This document shows, piece by piece, positions 1-6,627 of a stretch of DNA of 25,868 nucleotides (its first letter is position 1; each line of letters opens with the position of its first letter). The position numbers and the translations under genes were made by a program. The notes beneath the pieces are model-generated. The model saw nothing but the letters and a program-made list of their open reading frames with translations. It had not been told where the DNA came from and searched no databases. The stretch comes from Chloroflexota bacterium (GTDB taxonomy: Bacteria; Chloroflexota; Dehalococcoidia; Lucifugimonadales; JADFKI01), in assembly GCA_024648655.1 (NCBI GenBank), contig JAGGDZ010000502.1, positions 1 through 25,868 on the forward strand, read 5' to 3'.

Positions 1-102
1 GATGACGGCTGTTAGCCAACCGGCAATCTGTATGAAGTAGAGCCACAGATACAGTCTGCGTCTTGACCTTAGCGTGGTTAGCAAGCTCTCTCTGTCGTCC
101 AC
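1..102 (-). CDS. N-terminus of a membrane protein (partial)
   Basis: The first 34 codons of a leftward gene run off the left edge. The reading starts at a GTG (100-102) preceded by a GGGAG ribosome-binding site. It encodes a short charged, Arg-rich head (MDDRESLLTTLRSRRR) followed by a hydrophobic stretch (LYLWLYFIQIAGW) that looks like a first transmembrane helix with positive-inside topology. It starts about 42 nt after the stop of the NHL-repeat gene, so the two may be co-transcribed. The family cannot be named from 34 residues. The call rests on start codon, Shine-Dalgarno and composition only. Confidence 0.5.
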   Translation of the reverse strand, partial: MDDRESLLTTLRSRRRLYLWLYFIQIAGWLTAVI

Positions 103-144
103 CGTTACACTCCCTGAGCGCCGACTCCCCACGCCGCCAAATAT

Positions 145-1146
145 CTATGTTAGCCGATAGATCTGGATGCGGTGGCGGTTGCTTTCGGTAACGAAGAGCC
201 TGCCCTTGCCGTCTAGCTTGACGGACATAGGGGACCAGAAGAATTTTTCGATATGAGAGGAGACTTCATGAGGGTCGTCGTGGTCGAAGAAGTCTATGTC
301 GCGCTCAAGGTCTGCGCGGGAACGGGCTTCGCCTTCTTCGCGGTTGATACTGAGGAAGTTGACTGCCCACGGTGATAGAGTAGCCTCGCCGCGCAGAAGC
401 TGGAGGAGGTTGCCGTCGGGGTCGAAAGCCTGCACGCGTTCGTTGCCCCAGTCGGCGACGTACATGTTGCCGTCGGTGTCCACTGCGACGCCCGCTGGCT
501 TGACGAGCTTGCCCTCGGCGCGTCCCGGCTCGCCGTAGGTCGCAATGAACTCGCCGTCGGCTGCGAAGTGCGCGATGCGGTCGTTGCCCCAGTCGGCTAC
601 ATAGATTTCGCCGCTGGGAGCCACTGTTATGCCCCAGGGCATCGACAGCACACCCATTCCTACTGTGGCGAGAAAGACGCCGGTTGGGGAGAATTTCTGG
701 ACGCGGTTGTTGTAAGTGTCGCTGACTAGGATGTTGTCGTCCGGATCGATTGCGATGCCGCATGGCCCGTCGAGTTCACCCTCGCCGCTGCCGTGCGCTC
801 CCCAGACGTGCAGGAATTTGCCGTCCGAGTCGAATGCGGTTACGCGGTGCAGATACTCATCGGTGAGGTAGATGTCACCCGCGCTGTTCTTCGCGCCGGA
901 GGTGAGCCAGATGAATTGCCCGTCGCCCTCGCCATAAGCGCCGAATGTGCCGTAGTACTCACTTTCGAGATCGCAGACGGTTACGCGCACTCCCCTGTCC
1001 ACGCTTTCAAGCGAACGATTGACTACATAGAGCCTGCCATTGTCGCCGATTACGGTGTCAGCCGGGTAGTAGAAGCCTCTGCCTTCCATGACGGAGAGGC
1101 CGAGGGTGCGGTCGTAGCTTAGGAGTTGGGTTGTGGTTGTGGTCAT
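145..1146 (-). CDS. NHL-repeat beta-propeller protein
   Basis: This 333-aa protein is built almost entirely of NHL repeats of about 45 residues. Recurrent blade signatures include DPDDNILVSDTYNNRVQKF, PSGEIYVADWGNDRIAHF, TDGNMYVADWGNERVQAF and a last blade GKGRLFVTESNRHRIQIY, which gives a six-bladed propeller. No signal peptide or transmembrane segment is visible at the N-terminus (MTTTTTQLLSYDR), so it is probably cytoplasmic or part of a larger assembly. NHL propellers serve as binding scaffolds or as sugar/peptide-processing lyase folds. Nothing here fixes a substrate. The ATG at 1144-1146 has a GAGG about 7 nt upstream. The gene lies downstream of a repeat-rich gap and upstream of a membrane-protein start. 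Confidence 0.88.
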   Translation of the reverse strand: MTTTTTQLLSYDRTLGLSVMEGRGFYYPADTVIGDNGRLYVVNRSLESVDRGVRVTVCDLESEYYGTFGAYGEGDGQFIWLTSGAKNSAGDIYLTDEYLHRVTAFDSDGKFLHVWGAHGSGEGELDGPCGIAIDPDDNILVSDTYNNRVQKFSPTGVFLATVGMGVLSMPWGITVAPSGEIYVADWGNDRIAHFAADGEFIATYGEPGRAEGKLVKPAGVAVDTDGNMYVADWGNERVQAFDPDGNLLQLLRGEATLSPWAVNFLSINREEGEARSRADLERDIDFFDHDDPHEVSSHIEKFFWSPMSVKLDGKGRLFVTESNRHRIQIYRLT

Positions 1147-1188
1147 GGTGAAACCTCGATTGTTGTCAGTCTAATACAGAAAAAGATG

Positions 1189-1220
1189 AAGGGCAGAGTC
1201 GCCTTGGCAAATCTGCCCTT
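1189..1220 (-). terminator. Hairpin terminator between DUF1800 and NHL genes
   Basis: A perfect 9-bp inverted repeat (AAGGGCAGA at 1189-1197, TCTGCCCTT at 1212-1220) encloses a 14-nt loop. On the minus strand it is followed, after four bases, by a CTTTTTC run. It lies downstream of the DUF1800 stop and upstream of the NHL-repeat start, so it could terminate DUF1800 transcripts. The T-run is short and offset, and its right arm merges with a REP-like palindrome, so a repeat-only origin is possible. Confidence 0.45.
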
Positions 1221-1240
1221 CGACATGCTCAGGGTGAACG
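1213..1240. repeat. REP-like short palindrome
   Basis: The sequence around CCCTTCGACATGCTCAGGG (1216-1234) has imperfect dyad symmetry (CCCT..GA / TC.AGGG). It matches the form of a short dispersed palindrome that recurs in many bacterial genomes as CCCTTCGACNNGCTCAGGG followed by TGAAC. Only one copy is in this window, so repeat status rests on recognition of the motif rather than on a count. Confidence 0.45.
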
Positions 1241-1259
1241 AGTTAAGAGACTATATTGA

Positions 1260-1430
1260 CTAGGGTGCGTTGACATCTGAACTTCAGAGCGGTTCACGGT
1301 AGTTTAGGCATGGAAATCGTTGCATCAGATGTATATCTGCACCTCCCAACCCTTCTGGATGCCCGCCTATCCGGATGCCCGCCTGCGCGGGTATGACTAG
1401 CCGGAAAGCGAAAATGTCAACCGAACCTAG
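1260..1430. mobile_element. MITE-like element with IS5-type ends (copy A)
   Basis: A non-coding element of about 171 bp is bounded by imperfect terminal inverted repeats. CTAGGGTGCGTTGACAT (1260-1276) and the reverse complement of 1414-1430 (CTAGGTTCGGTTGACAT) match at 14 of 17 positions. Each end begins with CTAG, the 4-bp target duplicated by IS5-group elements, so a CTAG target duplication plus 13-bp inverted repeats is the simplest reading. The interior has no ORF. It carries a doubled GGATGCCCGCC unit and a GC-rich palindrome (CCCGCCTGCGCGGG). A diverged second copy lies at 9918-10035. The right CTAG contains the stop codon of the DUF1800 gene. Confidence 0.65.
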
Positions 1431-2848
1431 CTCCGCTGGAATTCGTGGGTGGCGGTGGCTAGGCGCAGGATGTTACCGACCTTTTCGCGGGTGCGCTCTT
1501 CGCCTGTCTGCTCGGCAAAGCCTTCTAGGACCTCGCGTGTCCGGTCGGAGACTTCAATGACGCCAAGCTGTTCAAGACAGGCGTCCACGAGGCGAGCGGG
1601 TGATGTGGCGAAGTCGTCCGCCATTACACAGTCAATCATCGCGCGGATGCCGGGCTTGTCTGTGTCCCCGACCTGCTCGGAGGCGAAATTGATGCGCTCG
1701 ACAAGTGTACCGGTGTCCACCCATTCAGTGCCTTGATGCCAGCCTTCTACGCTGGGCGGGTTGTTGAGCATCTGGCCCATGAAGGTCATAGTCAGCGTGC
1801 GGTCCATTATCTCGCGACGGGGCCTGTCGAATTCGCCTGTGAGCCGCAGGACGCCCGCGACAAGCTCAGCGGGGCTTTTGACCTTCTCGTATCGGATGCT
1901 CTCGTCCTTGAAGAATTCGGATGTGAACAGCGTATGTAGCATCGCCCTGATATCGTAGTCGCTGTCGTAGTATGCTTGTACTAGCGTGTCGATTGCCTCG
2001 GCATCGCGCGGTGGGGTGTAGGGCCAGGCAGGAACAGGCGGCTCGTCGGCGACGAAGAAGTGATACATGTGCCGAGCGATGAATTGCGCTGTCGCTTCCT
2101 GCTGGCAGATGATTTCAATGATGTCCTCGCCGTTGAAGTTGCCGGTCTGTCCGAGGAAGGTCTTCTCCCCCTCGTCGTGGTCTTCCGGGCGGTAGTCGAA
2201 GTGCCAGGAGATTCTGCCATAAGGCCAGTCGGAGTCGCGCTCGGAACGCAGCACCATGTACTCCGTGTTACCGATGGTCCAGCCGGTGAAGGCGCGGGAT
2301 GCCTCCTTGATGTCTTCCTCAGAGTAGTGGCCGACACCCATGCTGAAGAGTTCGAGCAGCTCGCGTCCGTAATTCTCGTTGATCGCGCCTCTGTGGTTGT
2401 CGTAGTTGTCCAGCCAGACAATCATAGCGGGGTCTTTGGAGAGTTCGACAAGCATGTCTTTGAAGTTGCCCAAGCCATGCTTGCGGAACATGCGAATCTG
2501 GTTCCAGAGTACCTTGCCGTGAATGACTTTGGGGTATCCCGTTGCGAAGATGCCGTGCCAGAAGAGGCACATCTTCTCTTGGAGTTGGGCTTCGGAGGTA
2601 ACCATACGATACAGCCAGTTCTCGCCGGATGCACGTGGTCCCATCATGCCGGACTGCTCGTGGTGGAAGCGGCGCACCATGTAGTCGCCCAGCCAGGGGG
2701 CGTTTTCGGGAGCATCGAGCAGTTCATCGACTACGGTGTCGTAGCCCTTCGCTTCAAGCCCTTCAAGCTGGGCGCGCGTTGCGCCAAAGCCGGCGCGGCG
2801 CATGAGGTGCGCCAGCAGTTCTAGGTCTTTCTTCGTTTCAACTACCAT
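1427..2848 (-). CDS. DUF1800 family protein
   Basis: This 473-aa protein of the DUF1800 family is recognised by its N-terminal LLAHLMRRAGFGATRAQLE, the central GRELLELFSMGVGHYSEEDI followed by EASRAFTGWTI, and the C-terminal region around NPPSVEGWHQGTEWV. The family is widespread in aquatic bacteria. It is often next to a DUF1501 gene, which is absent here, and its biochemical role is unknown. No signal peptide is obvious. An in-frame ATG lies 15 nt further upstream at 2861-2863, but the GGAGG that best serves as ribosome-binding site overlaps that codon and sits about 8 nt before the ATG at 2846-2848, so the shorter start is preferred. The TAG stop (1427-1429) lies inside the terminal repeat of the adjacent MITE-like element, so the natural C-terminus may have been altered. 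Confidence 0.9.
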   Translation of the reverse strand: MVVETKKDLELLAHLMRRAGFGATRAQLEGLEAKGYDTVVDELLDAPENAPWLGDYMVRRFHHEQSGMMGPRASGENWLYRMVTSEAQLQEKMCLFWHGIFATGYPKVIHGKVLWNQIRMFRKHGLGNFKDMLVELSKDPAMIVWLDNYDNHRGAINENYGRELLELFSMGVGHYSEEDIKEASRAFTGWTIGNTEYMVLRSERDSDWPYGRISWHFDYRPEDHDEGEKTFLGQTGNFNGEDIIEIICQQEATAQFIARHMYHFFVADEPPVPAWPYTPPRDAEAIDTLVQAYYDSDYDIRAMLHTLFTSEFFKDESIRYEKVKSPAELVAGVLRLTGEFDRPRREIMDRTLTMTFMGQMLNNPPSVEGWHQGTEWVDTGTLVERINFASEQVGDTDKPGIRAMIDCVMADDFATSPARLVDACLEQLGVIEVSDRTREVLEGFAEQTGEERTREKVGNILRLATATHEFQRS

Positions 2849-2974
2849 AATGAGCGCCTCCATTTGTGATTATTGTGTCAATGCCAGCAAATCTATGCTA
2901 ATGTGAGTGAGGTGTTCGCCGTCCAGTCGGAGCAAGTCTAAAACGGCAGATTTCCACTTACCCGGGTTGGCGCG

Positions 2975-3002
2975 ATTATATCACAACGACATCTCCAGTA
3001 AA
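2975..3002 (-). promoter_or_regulatory. Candidate sigma70 promoter for DUF1800 gene
   Basis: On the minus strand a perfect TATAAT (2975-2980) is preceded by TTTACT (2997-3002) with a 16-bp spacer. The predicted start is about 120 nt upstream of the DUF1800 ATG. It lies in the divergent gap between the DUF1800 and MFS genes. Confidence 0.4.
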
Positions 3003-3022
3003 GCGTGAGAGCTAAGTTCATC

Positions 3023-3035
3023 GGGGGTACGGATT
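3023..3035 (+). promoter_or_regulatory. Shine-Dalgarno plus ATT start of MFS gene
   Basis: GGGGGT (3023-3028) lies four bases before an in-frame ATT (3033-3035). The frame is open from the TGA at 3006-3008 and contains no ATG, GTG or TTG before the GTG at 3087. The residues between (NPVEIEEKRGLYYGW) include the YYGW that usually opens the first helix of this MFS group. A non-canonical start is therefore likely. Confidence 0.45.
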
Positions 3036-4361
3036 ATCGATAACCCAGTAGAGATCGAAGAGAAGAGAGGGCTGTATTACGGGTGGGTGATCGTGCTCGT
3101 GATGGCGACTGCGGGCGCGGTGAGCATGGCGATGGGGTCGTTGAACTTCGGGCTGTTCATCAAGCCGATGGGTGATTCACTAGGCATCGGGCGGTCGTGG
3201 TTCGGTTGGGCGCAAACGGCGAGGCAAGGATCCAGCGCACTGACAAGTCCCGCCGTGGGCTGGCTCATAGACCGTTACGGTTCCCGCGTGATGCTGCCGG
3301 TGGCGGCGCTGGTAACGGGAATTGCCATGGTTGCTCTGTCATTCCTGGACGGCGCGAACGACGCCTGGCTCTTGGTGGTCTTCTTCGCGGTTATGGGGCT
3401 TGTAGGCATGAGTGGACCGGGTGCGCTGGTTACATCGGTGCCTGTACTCAAGTGGTTCGTGCGGGAGCGTGGCAGAGCAATCTCATACATGGGACTGGGC
3501 ATCCCAGTGGGCGCTATGCTGTTCGTACCGCTAACTCAGATGTTCATTGACTGGTGGGGCTGGGAGACTGCATGGATAATCCTAGCGGCAATTGGTGTGG
3601 GTGTCATCGTGCCGCTCGCAGCTATGTTTGTCAGGCGGCAACCGGAAGATATGGGACTGCTGCCCGACGGGGATTCGATGCATGCCTCCGCAACTGAAGA
3701 TGAAGATGGGGACGCACTAGGACCTGCTCCGCAAGCGGTCGGAGAGATTTCATGGACGGTGAAAGAGGCGATGCGCTCCCCTGTCTTCTGGAGTTTGGTG
3801 GCGACATTCAGCATGGTGTCGCTTGCAACCGGAACGGTCGCACTGCATCGCATACCCGACTTCGCCGATAGGGGATTCAACACTACTCTGATTTCTTATG
3901 CCACAGCAGTGGACGCCGTGTTCGCAGGCGTTGCCACATACGCTTTTGGCAGTCTGGTAAAGTATGTCCGCGCGCGGGTGCTTGGGGCAATCGGCTTTCT
4001 GCTGCTGGCAATCGCGAGCGTCATGACCATCTACGCGGCCGACGATTTCACTATGTTCAGCTCAATGTCCGTGTTCGGTTGTGGCATTGGCGGGATGATG
4101 TTCTTGCAGAACTTTATCTGGGCAGACTATTTCGGGCGCGAGCATGTGGGCGCGATTCGCGGATTTGCAATGCCGGTCAACCTGATAGTGGGGGGCATCG
4201 GCGCTCCGCTCGCCGGCTATGTGCATGAATGGACGGATACTTACGATATTATGTGGTGGGTTGGTGTGGGGCTGATGAGTTCCTCCGCGCTGCTATTGCT
4301 CGCTACGCCCGCACCGAAGAAGCGGATTGTGGAGAGCCTTGAGTGGAGAGCCTTGAAATGA
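3033..4361 (+). CDS. MFS transporter (OFA/monocarboxylate-like)
   Basis: This is a 12-helix Major Facilitator Superfamily carrier of 424 aa from the GTG at 3087, or 442 aa from the likely ATT start at 3033. The first helix begins YYGWVIVLVMATAGAVSMAMG and is followed by FGLFIKPMGDSLG and the loop DRYGSRVMLPVAA, the MFS motif between helices 2 and 3. A hydrophilic central loop with an acidic ATEDEDGD stretch separates the two six-helix halves. This layout resembles oxalate/formate antiporter and monocarboxylate carriers. The substrate cannot be read from sequence. The C-terminus (VESLEWRALK) is formed by a 14-bp tandem duplication that shifted the frame. The gene is single and faces away from DUF1800 and towards the cobalamin operon. 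Confidence 0.9.
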   Translation: MIDNPVEIEEKRGLYYGWVIVLVMATAGAVSMAMGSLNFGLFIKPMGDSLGIGRSWFGWAQTARQGSSALTSPAVGWLIDRYGSRVMLPVAALVTGIAMVALSFLDGANDAWLLVVFFAVMGLVGMSGPGALVTSVPVLKWFVRERGRAISYMGLGIPVGAMLFVPLTQMFIDWWGWETAWIILAAIGVGVIVPLAAMFVRRQPEDMGLLPDGDSMHASATEDEDGDALGPAPQAVGEISWTVKEAMRSPVFWSLVATFSMVSLATGTVALHRIPDFADRGFNTTLISYATAVDAVFAGVATYAFGSLVKYVRARVLGAIGFLLLAIASVMTIYAADDFTMFSSMSVFGCGIGGMMFLQNFIWADYFGREHVGAIRGFAMPVNLIVGGIGAPLAGYVHEWTDTYDIMWWVGVGLMSSSALLLLATPAPKKRIVESLEWRALK

Positions 4362-4381
4362 GTGAACTTGAAATGAGTGAC
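4329..4381. repeat. Two successive short tandem duplications
   Basis: GTGGAGAGCCTTGA occurs twice back to back (4329-4342, 4343-4356). It overlaps a second doublet in which CTTGAAATGAGTGA recurs with a 15-bp period (4352-4365, 4367-4380). They lie at the 3' end of the MFS gene. The 14-bp copy shifts the frame and produces the present stop. The 15-bp copy is downstream of or across that stop. Confidence 0.85.
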
Positions 4382-4427
4382 ACGGTAGATTAGAAACCTC
4401 TGTGGCAACGCGGGTCTAACCGTAACC

Positions 4428-5090
4428 TCATCCGCCGGCTGGAAACGCCAGTATCGTCAGGTCACTGAAGTCGGCATCTTCATCCGCTAACGATGCGAGT
4501 GTATATTCGGCGATGATTTCGCCATCGAGGGACAGGCGTTGCAGCGCCCAGAGCGGAGTGTCGGCCGCGATGCCCTTTTCAAGGAGAAGAGATGCTATGT
4601 TGGCGGGCATGAGGTCGAAGGGGCGAGGCAGGACGATGAGGTTGCGGGTGCGGCGCTTCAGGTTTTCGGCGAGTTCTCGCAAGCCTTCTTCGTGTCCGTC
4701 TCTGGCGTGCAGGGTGATGAACATCGAGGTTTCCATCGTCAGTCCGAGGCGAGCGCAGGCGACCTGAACGGAGCTGATGCCGGGGATGAGTTCAACTTCG
4801 GCGCGGCGGCGAACGCGGTCAAGCAGTTCTCTGGACGAGAAGTTCAGGTCGCCCCACGCGCAGACGACGCAGTTCTTGCCTGCCTGTGCGTGCGCGGCTA
4901 GACGCTCAAGCACGTCTTCCTGATCGCGGTAGCGCATAGGCATGGCTTCGCCGGTTATCCAGCGCCGGACAGGTCCAAGGACCGTATCGAAGCCGGCTAC
5001 ATAATCGGCACGGCGGATCACATCCTTCGCCTTTAGAGTGAGTAGGTCTGGGTCGCCCGGTCCAACACCTACGATGGTTATCGTCGCCAC
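4428..5090 (-). CDS. cbiE: Precorrin C5-methyltransferase CbiE
   Basis: This 220-aa SAM-dependent tetrapyrrole methylase opens with VGVGPGDPDLLTLKA, the family's N-terminal SAM-binding loop. It contains ELIPGISSVQVACARLGL and CVVCAWGDLNF, typical of CbiE/CobL-N. CbiE methylates C5 of the corrin ring, and the partner CbiT methylates C15 and decarboxylates. No CbiT domain is fused (the length equals CbiE alone) and none is adjacent, so it must lie elsewhere if it exists. The start is a GTG (5088-5090) with a strong AAGGAGG seven bases upstream. It overlaps the end of pduX by 13 nt and is the last gene of the cobalamin operon. Confidence 0.9.
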   Translation of the reverse strand: MATITIVGVGPGDPDLLTLKAKDVIRRADYVAGFDTVLGPVRRWITGEAMPMRYRDQEDVLERLAAHAQAGKNCVVCAWGDLNFSSRELLDRVRRRAEVELIPGISSVQVACARLGLTMETSMFITLHARDGHEEGLRELAENLKRRTRNLIVLPRPFDLMPANIASLLLEKGIAADTPLWALQRLSLDGEIIAEYTLASLADEDADFSDLTILAFPAGG

Positions 5091-6034
5091 AGAGAAGCCT
5101 CCTTAGACGCATTGTTCGGCGCTTCGAGACGAGTAATGCCTCCGCTGACGATGCGCCGATTGTATATTTTTCGGATTCCGAACAGGCTATTCCAAGCGCG
5201 TGAGACGGCGTTTTCGGCGAGTGAATCGTCGTCTTCAAAGAGCATGCCTAGGACCGTTCCACTGTGGGCGGCGTTGACTCCGACCGCGCCGACTTCTTCA
5301 GCAAGCCGTAGTACGGCGTCGAGCTGCGGTTTATACAGCAATTGCTGATTCGCGACCGCGCTGAGTGTTGCGCCTTCGCCGATAGCTGCGGGATTGTTGG
5401 CGCGAATGCCAGTTTCTATGAGCGACAAAGCTTCGCCGAACTCCGCCTCAAGGCGATTGAGCGCACGATCTCTGTTGACTCCATTGAACGCGAGGGTATC
5501 AACGCTGCCGCCGAAGTCAAGAATGACTACGCGCATAGTCGGCGGAGCGCCGAGTTTCCGCATCATGCTGCCGCTCTTGTGGTCCATAAGTGCGATGCCC
5601 GGCAACATCACGCTATCGCTAGGCTCTATCCGCAGCGCGATGCTTGCAATTTCATCGGGGGAGATCTCGGCATCCGGGCGGACCGCAGAGGCGGTGGCAG
5701 CGATAGAGGCGGAGATGTCCGCCGTGCTGCTCGCCATGCCTTTACTTCGCGGAATAGGGCCAGACAAGCGGAGATGGACGTCCATATCGCTCCGTTCTGA
5801 GCGAACCAGCACCAGTTCGACTGCGCGCCGGGACTTCGGAGCGTCGGGCGGAGCCGTCACGCGACCGCTGCCGGGCGATATTTCGACCGTTGCGGTGGAG
5901 TACATGTCGATGGGGCAGCTGACCAGGAAGTAGTTGCCATCAAGCATGCCCTGCGCGAGTTCGCCGCAGCTACCGGGCGCTCGCGCGATTGCCGCACCAA
6001 TTGCCGTACCCATGATGCTCGCCGCCCGTGTCAT
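5078..6034 (-). CDS. pduX: GHMP-family L-threonine kinase PduX
   Basis: This 318-aa GHMP kinase opens with the PduX hallmark PGSCGELAQG (residues 20-29). It contains the GHMP ATP-binding loop PIPRSKGMASSTAD (93-106) and the C-terminal segment NAAHSGTVLGMLF. PduX phosphorylates L-threonine to L-threonine O-3-phosphate, the substrate of the CobD decarboxylase encoded four genes upstream in the operon. The linker branch (PduX, CobD, CbiB) is therefore complete here. Its ATG overlaps the cobU stop in an ATGA arrangement (translational coupling), and its own end overlaps cbiE. An unrelated GHMP kinase is possible, but the motif and the context agree. Confidence 0.88.
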   Translation of the reverse strand: MTRAASIMGTAIGAAIARAPGSCGELAQGMLDGNYFLVSCPIDMYSTATVEISPGSGRVTAPPDAPKSRRAVELVLVRSERSDMDVHLRLSGPIPRSKGMASSTADISASIAATASAVRPDAEISPDEIASIALRIEPSDSVMLPGIALMDHKSGSMMRKLGAPPTMRVVILDFGGSVDTLAFNGVNRDRALNRLEAEFGEALSLIETGIRANNPAAIGEGATLSAVANQQLLYKPQLDAVLRLAEEVGAVGVNAAHSGTVLGMLFEDDDSLAENAVSRAWNSLFGIRKIYNRRIVSGGITRLEAPNNASKEASLWRR

Positions 6035-6618
6035 TCGTCACTCCGGTTCATGTCGTTGATGTGCTGCGCGCCAAGCGCCTTCAAATCGAGCGCAAGTCCA
6101 GACGCCATAAGATACACTTTGTCGGCGTGGGATGCCACAAGCGAGTTCACGCGCCCCAGCGTGTCTCGGTAAGCGCGGCCCAGAGAGGACGACGGGACAA
6201 TCCCCAGCCCAACTTCGTTTGTGACGACAATCCACCTTGCATTGGAGGATTTGCGGACAAGGAGGAGTTTTCGCGCGGCATCCACGATTCGCCCTTCGGC
6301 GTCGGCGTTGCCTCCGTGGAGGAGCAGAAGGTTGCTGACCCAGATCGTGAGGCAATCCACGATAATGGTATCATAAGCCGAGTTTGTGCCAGCGGCTTTT
6401 CGGCAAATAGTCTCAGGCAGTCTTCGCGGTTCTTCCAGGGTGTCCCACTCAGGGGGACGACTGCTGCGGTGGGCGGCGATTCGGCGTGCCATGTCATCGT
6501 CGAGCGCCTCGGCGGTTGCAACGAACAGGACACGCTTGTCTTGCATCGCCAGCCGTTCGGCGAGTCTGCTTTTGCCCGAGCGCGCGCCGCCGGTTATGAG
6601 GATGAGTTCTGTCACCAT
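6031..6618 (-). CDS. cobU: Adenosylcobinamide kinase/guanylyltransferase CobU
   Basis: This 195-aa bifunctional enzyme phosphorylates adenosylcobinamide and transfers GMP to it, giving adenosylcobinamide-GDP. The P-loop GGARSGKS is at residues 10-17. His50 lies in the RIAAHRSSRPPEWDTLEEP segment that carries the guanylylated histidine in the family. The conserved VDCLTIWVSNLL and TNEVGLGIVP follow. Length is normal for CobU/CobP. The ATG (6616-6618) starts 10 nt after the cobQ stop, and the last bases overlap pduX. CobU is coded directly next to cobQ and supplies CobS. Confidence 0.95.
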   Translation of the reverse strand: MVTELILITGGARSGKSRLAERLAMQDKRVLFVATAEALDDDMARRIAAHRSSRPPEWDTLEEPRRLPETICRKAAGTNSAYDTIIVDCLTIWVSNLLLLHGGNADAEGRIVDAARKLLLVRKSSNARWIVVTNEVGLGIVPSSSLGRAYRDTLGRVNSLVASHADKVYLMASGLALDLKALGAQHINDMNRSDE

Positions 6619-6627
6619 GCTGTGTGC

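Noticed and set aside
2060..2824. Long plus-strand open frame (254 codons) opposite the DUF1800 gene
   Set aside because: It is antisense to a clear family member, has no recognisable domain or ribosome-binding site, and is explained by codon bias of the real gene.
4381..4427. Inverted repeat CGGTTAGA/TCTACCG as terminator of the cobalamin operon
   Set aside because: The stem has a bulge and a loop of about 25 nt, and no T-run follows on either strand.
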